A stretch of 64,000 bases of DNA from Bacteroidales bacterium (GTDB taxonomy: Bacteria > Bacteroidota > Bacteroidia > Bacteroidales > UBA932). A program made the position numbers and the translations under genes. The DNA lies in contig JAFYYM010000012.1 in NCBI GenBank assembly GCA_017557535.1, forward strand, positions 1 to 64,000. The letters run 5' to 3'. The notes beneath the pieces were generated by a model. The model was not told where the DNA came from, did not search any database, and saw only the letters and a list, made by a program, of their open reading frames with translations. Below are positions 40,165 through 47,755 of this stretch, piece after piece (the stretch's first letter is position 1; the number at the start of each line of letters is the position of its first letter).

Positions 40165-42329
40165 GAAGTCCCGCATCTATCATAATGACCCTTATAGTGT
40201 CTTCGTCGCTCTTGTTGGCTGGTTGCCAGAACAAGACAGGCCCTGCGAAAGACGTGATCCAACGATTCGCCGGCGATGCGGTTCCTGTTAAGCTCTCGCT
40301 TTCCTTAGACAAGGAGAATGGATGTGACCGGTTCTCATATAAAGTCGAAAACGGAGTCTTGAAGCTTGAAGGAAGCAGCAACATGGCTCTATGCCGGGCC
40401 TTTTACGAATATGTCCGGAATATGGAAGCCGGCATCAACTCCTGGTCGGGTAACCGCCTCGAGTTTCCTGCCACGCTTCCAGACACCCCTGTAATGGAGA
40501 AGGTCTCCCCCTTCAAGCACCACTATTACTTAAACGTCGTGACATACGGCTACACCATGTGCTACTGGGACTGGGAGCGTTGGGAACAGGAACTCGACTG
40601 GATGGCCCTGCACGGGATAGACATGCCTTTGGCTTTGGTGGCGAATGAGGCCATCACCGCCCGTGTGTGGAAAAAGCTGGGACTCACCGACGAGGAAATT
40701 TCTAACTACTTCGTGGGTCCCGCCCACCTGCCCTGGATGCGGCTGGGGAATCTCAGCGGAATCGACTCTCCATTGCCCGATAGCTGGCATGAAGACCAGA
40801 TAGCCCTTCAGCACAGGATCCTGGACCGGATGAGGTCCCTGGGCATGAAACCCGTCTGTCCCGCCTTTGCCGGCTTCCTTCCCAAGGATATACTGCGCAT
40901 CTATCCCGATGCCAAACTTGTCGAGACCACATGGTCCGGTGGTTTCCACAACTGGATACTCCTGACGGAAGATCCCCTCTTCCCGAAAATCGGGAAGATG
41001 TTCATAGAGGAGTGGGAGAATGAGTTCGGCAAAGGCAAGTACTACCTTGCCGACCCCTTCAACGAAATGGCCATAGTCCTCCCCCCTCATGGAAGCCGGG
41101 AGCGTTACGATATGCTCGCCCAGTTCGGACAGACGGTCCACGAGAGCATCAGCCAGGCCAACCCGGATGCGGTTTGGGTCAAGAATGGCTGGATGTTGGG
41201 CTATTCACGCCATGTTTGGGACTATGACAGCTTTTCCGCCCTGTACAGCAAAGTTCCCGATGACAAGGCCCTCATCATCGACATGGCCGAGGACTATAAC
41301 TACATTCATTGGAAGAACCAGGCCAACTGGGAGTTCTTCAAGGGCTTCGACAACAAGCAGTGGATCTATTCCACGATTCCCAACATGGGAGGCAAGTCCG
41401 CCATGACCGGAATCCTGGAGTTCTATGCGAACGGAGGAAGGCTGGACGCACTCTCATCGCCCAACAAGGGCAACCTCGTCGGCTTCGGAACTGCTCCGGA
41501 GGGCATAGAGAACAACGAAGTCATCTATGAACTGATCAGCGATGCCGGATGGACCGCTGACAGCCTGAACCTGAAGGAATGGCTCGACAATTACACACTT
41601 TGCCGTTACGGAAAGAATGACGGGCATCTCGAGGATTACTGGAACGGGATTACACGATCCGTGTACGGCCATTTCACGGACCATCCCCGCTATGTATGGC
41701 AGTTCCGCCCCGGTGTTTCGAAGAAAGGTTCCTACCAGATCGACTCCCTTTTCTTCGACTCGATAGAGCAGTTCGCAAAGGCGGCTCCGGAAATGAAGGA
41801 CAATCCTCTGTACATCACCGACCTCTCCTACCTGGCGGCACAGTATGCAGGAGGAAAGATGGAGCTCCTGATGCGGCAGGCCTATGCCGACGCCGCGCGG
41901 GGAGACAGGGACAAGGCCGTTTCAGTGAAAGCCACCGTGAACGAACTCGCCTTGAAGACCGACCGGATCCTCAGCACCCATCCCAACCACAACCTGCAGC
42001 GATGGATCGACCTGGCCAGGTCACACGCCACCTCTCCCGAAGAGGCTGCCTATTACGAGCGCAATGCAAAGCGCATAGTGACGATCTGGGGACCTCCGGT
42101 GGACGACTATTCAGCCCGAATATGGTCAGGACTGATCAGGGACTACTATCTCCCGCGACTGAACGCCTGGTTCGACAGCATCGAGACCGGACAGCCCTTC
42201 GACTATCCTGCCTGGGAAAGGGACTGGGTGGAGAATTCCGCAGGACTGAGTCCCGTCTCCGAACCATCCGACAGGATGAAGGAAGCCTTGGACTTGATCG
42301 CACTTGCCAGACAGACCGATATTTTGTAA
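40161..42329 (+). CDS. GH89 family alpha-N-acetylglucosaminidase, lipoprotein
   Basis: GH89 enzymes (the family of human NAGLU) cleave terminal alpha-linked GlcNAc, as found in heparan sulfate and some mucin O-glycans. The ATG at 40161 overlaps the upstream stop and gives a lipoprotein signal (MRSPASIIMTLIVSSSLLLAGC, lipid Cys22). The 722-residue protein has the family blocks VTYGYTMCYWDWERWEQELDW and LADPFNEM with Glu302 (acid/base), and GFGTAPEGIENNEV with Glu447, matching the NAGLU nucleophile region. The C-terminal helical domain ends ALDLIALARQTDIL. All expected residues are present. Confidence 0.93.
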   Translation: MRSPASIIMTLIVSSSLLLAGCQNKTGPAKDVIQRFAGDAVPVKLSLSLDKENGCDRFSYKVENGVLKLEGSSNMALCRAFYEYVRNMEAGINSWSGNRLEFPATLPDTPVMEKVSPFKHHYYLNVVTYGYTMCYWDWERWEQELDWMALHGIDMPLALVANEAITARVWKKLGLTDEEISNYFVGPAHLPWMRLGNLSGIDSPLPDSWHEDQIALQHRILDRMRSLGMKPVCPAFAGFLPKDILRIYPDAKLVETTWSGGFHNWILLTEDPLFPKIGKMFIEEWENEFGKGKYYLADPFNEMAIVLPPHGSRERYDMLAQFGQTVHESISQANPDAVWVKNGWMLGYSRHVWDYDSFSALYSKVPDDKALIIDMAEDYNYIHWKNQANWEFFKGFDNKQWIYSTIPNMGGKSAMTGILEFYANGGRLDALSSPNKGNLVGFGTAPEGIENNEVIYELISDAGWTADSLNLKEWLDNYTLCRYGKNDGHLEDYWNGITRSVYGHFTDHPRYVWQFRPGVSKKGSYQIDSLFFDSIEQFAKAAPEMKDNPLYITDLSYLAAQYAGGKMELLMRQAYADAARGDRDKAVSVKATVNELALKTDRILSTHPNHNLQRWIDLARSHATSPEEAAYYERNAKRIVTIWGPPVDDYSARIWSGLIRDYYLPRLNAWFDSIETGQPFDYPAWERDWVENSAGLSPVSEPSDRMKEALDLIALARQTDIL

Positions 42330-42362
42330 TTTTGTTTAAACCATCATTTTCAACCACATGGT

Positions 42363-42416
42363 CAACTCCAGGCCCTCGACCTGATTGAATTTGCCAAGAC
42401 AGTACCAGTCAACTAA
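42363..42416 (+). pseudogene. Possible remnant of a second GH89 3' end
   Basis: The frame 42363-42416 reads QLQALDLIEFAKTVPVN-stop. It parallels the GH89 terminus just upstream (EALDLIALARQTDIL-stop): eight of the first ten residues from ALDLI are identical or similar. It has no start codon of its own and no upstream coding extension. It looks like the scar of a duplicated or replaced GH89 gene. The match is short, so chance cannot be excluded. Confidence 0.35.
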
Positions 42417-42431
42417 TCATATTATCAGATC

Positions 42432-45400
42432 ATGAAAAGAATCCTCATCCTTCTTGCCGTCTCATTGCCGGGACTGATCCTCATGGCAGGATGCTCCGGG
42501 GCAGGCAGTTACCCTGACGGGGACAGCCGGTACGAGGCTTTCGCCCCGGACGGGATCCCCTTCGTGGTGGCTGACTCTACCTGGGCGATTGACCAGAGAG
42601 GCAATCACAGGGCGGTTGTGACCGTCGCTGAGAATTCCGGAGAGGGCGTCTTGGTGGAGCTTCCATGGAGGAGGCCTGACCTTAACCCAGAGACCAAGAA
42701 GATTCTTGTCACTGACGCGGAAGACAAGGAGATAAAAGATGTTGTGGTCACCAAATTGACTCCTGAGGAAGGTGAAATACTATTCAAGCCGGTTTCTGGA
42801 CCCGGAACCTACTATATCTACTACCTTCCCTACAAGTGGCAATATTGGTACGCTAACGTCTCGGACTATCTGGCGCCAGAATATGAGGCCGAGGCAAGTT
42901 GGAAAGAAAAAGTCACCTCCTCGAAGGACAATCTCCCCAAGGCTAAGGTGAACCGGTTCGAGAGCGCCTCGAGGTTCCATTTCTGGAGTCCTATGGGGCT
43001 CATAGCCACTCAGGAGGAGATAGCCTCTCTCAAAGCGGCTACCGGTAAAGACATGGTTGTTTTCCCGGAGGACAGGGCCTTCCCCATCCAGTTCTCCAGG
43101 TATATTCCCGTCAAATGGGTCACGGCACCGGAGCCGAGGTTCAAGGGCCTCGCCATGAGGAATGAATATTACACATGGCAGTTGGGCGTATGGGCCGCAG
43201 GCAAAGACCTTAAGAACGTCAAGGTCGCTTTCACCGAGCTCAAAAATGGAGGATCAGTCATTGGGCCGGAAGCCATGACCTGCCTCAACCAGGAGGGAGT
43301 GTCATGGGATGGTAGTCGCCTCGACTTCACCATCGATGTGCCCAAAGAAAAGGTTCAGGCTCTATGGTGTGGAGTCCAAATTCCGGAGAACGCCAAGTCT
43401 GGAGTGTACAAAGGACAGGCCGTCGTCACCGCAGAAGGTGTTGATCCTCAGATAATTGACCTTGCAATCAGAGTGTCGCCCAAAGTTCTTGCGGACAAGG
43501 GTGACTCTGAGGTTTGGAGACTCGCCAGGCTACGCTGGCTCAACTCAACGATAGCCCTCAACGACAATGAGCCCACAGTTCCTTACGAGGAAATGAGTGT
43601 CAACGGCAATAAGGTTGAGGCCACCGGCAAGAACGTGACAGTGGGCGGAAACGGAATGATCCAAGACATCGAGATCAACGGCAAGAAGGTGCTCGAGAAG
43701 CCCCAGAGAATAGTCGTTTCCACCGCAAAGGGAGATATCATCTTCTCCTCGGACAACGTAACGATCAACAAAGAGGCTGCAGGCCTCGTGACCTGGACGG
43801 CTACTTCCGAGCAAAACGGAATCAGATTCAATCTGGCCGGCACAATGGAATATGACGGGCATATCCACTTCGACATAAATGTCTCTTCCGCAGCGGAGAA
43901 CATCGAGGTCAAAGACATAAGGCTCGAGACCCTTTATTCTGCCTATTCCTCGGAATACTTTATGGGAATAGGCTTTAAGGGAGGATACCGCCCCGCTACA
44001 TATTCCTGGGACTGGACAGGTCCTTTCGACAGTTTCTGGATGGGAGGAGTCAAAGCCGGGCTGCACACGGAGTTCCGTGGCGGGGAGTATCACGGCCCGC
44101 TGCTCAGGAAATACAGGCCCGCTCCCGCACCGGTATGGTACAACGAGGGAAAGGGCAAGGTGACGGTCTCCGGAGCAAAAGGGGCTCATGCTACAGTGGT
44201 CGCCTCTACCGGTGCCAACATCATCGGGAAGGATCCGAAGAACTTCGAGTTCAACCTGCTGCTGACTCCAGTCAAGGAACCCGATCCGGCTAAACATTTC
44301 TCTGAGAGGTACTTCCATGCCATTCCCGCCGATTTCGACAGGGCAGCAGAGGACGGCGCGAACATAATGAACATCCACCACGCCAGGAACCTCAACCCCT
44401 ACATCAACTATCCCTTCATAGTCCGGGACTCCCTGGTACAATTCATCAACCATCAGCACGACAACGGACGCAAAGTCAAGCTTTACTACACGATCCGGGA
44501 GCTTTCCGTCCACTGCGAGGAGATCTATGCCTTCCACAGCCTGAACCACGAGGTGATCAGGGAAGGAGGCGGAAAGGGCAACGCCTGGATGTGCGAGCAT
44601 ATGATTGAGGACTACGCTCCAAACTGGTACACATCCCTTCATAAATTCAAGGAATGGGACAGCGATCCGGCTGTGCAGCTTATAGGTAACTCCAGATACC
44701 TCAACTATTTCCTTGAAGGAGTCCGCTGGATGGAGGAGAACTACGGGATTGACGGCCTGTACATGGACGATGTGTCCTGCGACAGGGTCACGATCAAACG
44801 CCTCCGCAAGATTTTGGACGGATACCACGACGGCTCGCTGATAGACCTCCATTCCAACGACGCCGCGTCAATCGGCCCTATGAACCAATACGCCGAGTTC
44901 TTCCCCTACATGGACCGCCTGTGGTTCGGGGAGAGCTTCCGCTACAACCAGATGTCTCCCGACCAGTGGCTTGTCACTTTCTCTGGTATTCCTTTCGGAG
45001 TGATGGGCGAGATGCTCCAGGATGGTGGCAACCGATTCCTGGGAATGGTTTACGGCACAACAGCACGGCATTCCTGGACCGACACGGGAGACGAGAAATC
45101 CCCTGTCCCGATGTGGAAGTTCTGGGAGAAGACCGGCATCAAAGACGCCAAGATGCTGGGTTACTGGGATCCGGATTGTCCCGTGAGAACATCCGATCCC
45201 GAGGTCAAGGCGACAGCCTATGTCAAGGACGGAACCACCATAGTGTCAATAGGCAACTTCTCCGAAAAGGACAAGACAATACGGCTTACTATTGATTGGA
45301 AGGCTCTCGGAATGGATCCCGCCAAGGCCAAGATCACCGCTCCGGCGATCCCATGCTTCCAGGAGGAGAGATCCTTCGCTCCGCTCAGGATGACAGGAAT

Positions 45401-45461
45401 TGATAACTTGAGCGTCAAGGCCAAGGAGGGATGGATGCTTGTCATAGAGAAAGAGAATTAA
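42432..45461 (+). CDS. Large lipoprotein with GH123_N/DUF6067-type domain and putative catalytic barrel (copy B)
   Basis: The 1009-residue protein is a paralogue of the product of 30223-33279, with the same domain order and well over half of residues identical by eye, including PDGDSRYxxFAPDGIPF, RFxFWSPMGLIAT, FPEDRAFPIQ and GGNRFLGMVYGTTARHSW. It has its own lipoprotein signal (lipid Cys21 in ILMAGC). The barrel motifs are kept: DGLYMDDVSCDRVTIKR and MDRLWFGESFRYNQM. Asp-Asp in the first and Glu in the second are candidate catalytic residues. It lacks a short insert near residue 130 and has a longer loop before the C-terminus. Substrate unknown; context suggests amino-sugar glycans. Confidence 0.75.
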   Translation: MKRILILLAVSLPGLILMAGCSGAGSYPDGDSRYEAFAPDGIPFVVADSTWAIDQRGNHRAVVTVAENSGEGVLVELPWRRPDLNPETKKILVTDAEDKEIKDVVVTKLTPEEGEILFKPVSGPGTYYIYYLPYKWQYWYANVSDYLAPEYEAEASWKEKVTSSKDNLPKAKVNRFESASRFHFWSPMGLIATQEEIASLKAATGKDMVVFPEDRAFPIQFSRYIPVKWVTAPEPRFKGLAMRNEYYTWQLGVWAAGKDLKNVKVAFTELKNGGSVIGPEAMTCLNQEGVSWDGSRLDFTIDVPKEKVQALWCGVQIPENAKSGVYKGQAVVTAEGVDPQIIDLAIRVSPKVLADKGDSEVWRLARLRWLNSTIALNDNEPTVPYEEMSVNGNKVEATGKNVTVGGNGMIQDIEINGKKVLEKPQRIVVSTAKGDIIFSSDNVTINKEAAGLVTWTATSEQNGIRFNLAGTMEYDGHIHFDINVSSAAENIEVKDIRLETLYSAYSSEYFMGIGFKGGYRPATYSWDWTGPFDSFWMGGVKAGLHTEFRGGEYHGPLLRKYRPAPAPVWYNEGKGKVTVSGAKGAHATVVASTGANIIGKDPKNFEFNLLLTPVKEPDPAKHFSERYFHAIPADFDRAAEDGANIMNIHHARNLNPYINYPFIVRDSLVQFINHQHDNGRKVKLYYTIRELSVHCEEIYAFHSLNHEVIREGGGKGNAWMCEHMIEDYAPNWYTSLHKFKEWDSDPAVQLIGNSRYLNYFLEGVRWMEENYGIDGLYMDDVSCDRVTIKRLRKILDGYHDGSLIDLHSNDAASIGPMNQYAEFFPYMDRLWFGESFRYNQMSPDQWLVTFSGIPFGVMGEMLQDGGNRFLGMVYGTTARHSWTDTGDEKSPVPMWKFWEKTGIKDAKMLGYWDPDCPVRTSDPEVKATAYVKDGTTIVSIGNFSEKDKTIRLTIDWKALGMDPAKAKITAPAIPCFQEERSFAPLRMTGIDNLSVKAKEGWMLVIEKEN

Positions 45462-45479
45462 GATCAAATCAACCACATA

Positions 45480-47729
45480 ATGAAAAGACCGATATTACTG
45501 TTAGTTTTGTTATCCTCTGTCTTGACGCTCAGGGCGCGACAGGTGGATCCATACCACACCGCCACAGGTGGCTTCGGTTACCCCGTCGCCTCGTCCCCTG
45601 ATGCCTCTCTCTGGTGGGCGGAGGGAACGTACAAGATCATGCAGGATATGCCTGCCCCGAAGGGTAAGGCGCGGCCCGTCAACGTGGCTGCGGCCAAAAA
45701 CGAGTGGGAGTCATTCCAGATCGTGGTACGTCCAGAGCGCGAGCTTTCCCAAGTGAAAGTGACCCTGAGCGACCTGAAGTCCGGGAAGGGAACCATTCCA
45801 GCCTCAGCTTTCACGGTGAGGAAAGTGGAATATGTCCAGGTCAAGCATCCTACCGACAGTTATGGGAAAGAGGGTCTATGGCCCGATCCACTACCGGCCT
45901 ACCGCTCGGCTGAGGACCTCGGAACCGGACGGAACCATCCTTTCTGGATCACCGTCAAGGTGCCGAAAGACGCCGTTCCGGGAATATACAAGGGCTCTGT
46001 CACCCTGTCTTCGAAAGACGGCTGGAGCGAGAATGTCCCGCTGTCGCTGGAAGTTTGGAACTTCGAGCTTCCTGACAGCCCTACCATGCGCTCCGGCTTC
46101 GGATTCTCAATCGATAGAGCGGCTCTATACGACAATCTCACCACTCCCGAGCAGATCCAGAAGGAGTTTGACATCTACATGAAGGCGTTCTCAGAACACA
46201 AGATGTCCCCGTACGACCCGTTCGTCCTCACCCCCATCAAGGAAACCGTCACCGGAATTCCATGGGAGGGAGGAGTTTACGATCCTGAAAAGCCTCACGG
46301 AGGAAGATATTCGTACAAGATTATCGATGACTCCTACACCTCAACCCCCGAAGCTTCCCCGCTTGAGAGAATCAAGGTGGATGGCGGGAAGCCCCACACC
46401 CTCAAATGGTGGAGCCGAGCCGAGGCTGATAAACAGACCTTCGTCGTAGGCGTGCAATGCTATGGGGCTGATGGTGAACTGCTTCCGTTCGAGAACAGGT
46501 ACAACGGATTCACTTGCGGCAAGGATTGGAAAGAATTCTCCTACAGCCTAGGGACCCTTCCTCCCGAGGCGGCCCAAGTGAGTGTCCACCTCTACCCGTC
46601 GAACAGGGTTTCTTCAGGCAACGACCTTGGGACAGTTTGGTTCGACGACCTTGTGCTGAGCCAGGATGATTCCGGGAAAAATCTCCTTCCGGAAGGAGAC
46701 TTCGAAGTTGATCCCGACAAGGTCGACATCACCCTCGATTTCTCGGACTTCATTCCGGCGGCAAGGAAGTATTTCGGGGAATATGGATTCACCGGCTACA
46801 GGATGAGAACCAAAGGCCTGGGCAGTGGCACTTTCTACAGCCGGAATCCGGGAGAGATAGCCAGTTTCGTCCAAGGAACCGAAGAGTACGGCCGCCTTAT
46901 GAGGCGCTACCTCAAGCAGTTGCAGGACGGTCTCGAGGAAGCGGGTATTCTCGGCAAGGAATATATCTACTGGTTTGACGAGCCGGGAGACAATGACTAT
47001 GACTTCGTTTGGGAGACCAACAGCATGATCAAGGAATACGCTCCCAAACTCACTACCTTCCTAACAGAGAACATCTCCGGTCACGACATATCAGATGTCA
47101 CCGACATCACCTGCTCCATCTGGCACAAGATAGACCATGAGAAAGCGAAACGGGTCCATGAACGCGGGGATGAGTACTGGTCCTACCTTTGCACAGGACC
47201 CAAATCCCCGTGGATCACCCTATTCATCGACCACGACGCCATCAACATGAGGATGTGGTCCTGGGGCTCATACGTCCACCATCTCAACGGACTCCTTATC
47301 TGGGAGACAACATATTGGAACTCATCGGAGGCGACACCTGACGGAATGCTCCAGAATCCTTGGGAAGAGGCCATGGGCTGGGTGACGGGCTACGGCACCA
47401 TCAAGGGCAAACAGGCTCCTTGGGGCAACGGTGACGGACGTCTGTTCTATCCGGACAACCGCCACGTCGGGATTGACAAGACCCCTCACCTCGGAGAGGC
47501 CGTGCCTTCATTCCGGGTAGAACTGCTGCGTGACGGCATCGAGGATTTTGAGTATTTCACCATACTTGAGCGTCTGGTCAACGAGAAGCCTTTAAAGGCC
47601 GCCTCGGCCCGCCGCATGCTCCAGATTCCCACGAGCATCTACACTGATGAGCAGCACTATTCAAAAGATCCTCAAAGCATACTCAAATACAGGCGACGCA
47701 TCGCCGACGCCATCCAGAAGTTGCAGTGA
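45480..47729 (+). CDS. GH123-type glycoside hydrolase (DUF4091) with inserted carbohydrate-binding-like domain
   Basis: GH123 enzymes are beta-N-acetylgalactosaminidases. The 749-residue protein has a short export signal, an N-terminal sandwich domain (AAKNEWESFQIVVRP and VKVPKDAVPGIYKGSV) and a barrel with the Asp-Glu pair of the family (Asp500-Glu501 in YWFDEPGDND). The pair should stabilise and protonate in substrate-assisted catalysis. Between the first and second part of the barrel, about residues 255-415, lies a jelly-roll-like insert (GRYSYKIIDDS ... LKWWSRAEADKQTF ... VWFDDLVLSQDD) that resembles CBM4/9/22-type binding modules. This insertion is unusual. It follows copy B by 18 bases. 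Confidence 0.78.
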   Translation: MKRPILLLVLLSSVLTLRARQVDPYHTATGGFGYPVASSPDASLWWAEGTYKIMQDMPAPKGKARPVNVAAAKNEWESFQIVVRPERELSQVKVTLSDLKSGKGTIPASAFTVRKVEYVQVKHPTDSYGKEGLWPDPLPAYRSAEDLGTGRNHPFWITVKVPKDAVPGIYKGSVTLSSKDGWSENVPLSLEVWNFELPDSPTMRSGFGFSIDRAALYDNLTTPEQIQKEFDIYMKAFSEHKMSPYDPFVLTPIKETVTGIPWEGGVYDPEKPHGGRYSYKIIDDSYTSTPEASPLERIKVDGGKPHTLKWWSRAEADKQTFVVGVQCYGADGELLPFENRYNGFTCGKDWKEFSYSLGTLPPEAAQVSVHLYPSNRVSSGNDLGTVWFDDLVLSQDDSGKNLLPEGDFEVDPDKVDITLDFSDFIPAARKYFGEYGFTGYRMRTKGLGSGTFYSRNPGEIASFVQGTEEYGRLMRRYLKQLQDGLEEAGILGKEYIYWFDEPGDNDYDFVWETNSMIKEYAPKLTTFLTENISGHDISDVTDITCSIWHKIDHEKAKRVHERGDEYWSYLCTGPKSPWITLFIDHDAINMRMWSWGSYVHHLNGLLIWETTYWNSSEATPDGMLQNPWEEAMGWVTGYGTIKGKQAPWGNGDGRLFYPDNRHVGIDKTPHLGEAVPSFRVELLRDGIEDFEYFTILERLVNEKPLKAASARRMLQIPTSIYTDEQHYSKDPQSILKYRRRIADAIQKLQ

Positions 47730-47755
47730 TTCAGAGACTTAATTAATATTCCACC

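Noticed and set aside
41696..42388. 230-residue plus-strand frame overlapping the GH89 3' end
   Set aside because: It is highly Arg-rich, out of frame with GH89 and explained as a shadow of the GC-rich gene.
43545..44852. 435-residue minus-strand frame inside copy B
   Set aside because: It is antisense to a conserved paralogous gene; no start context or family match.
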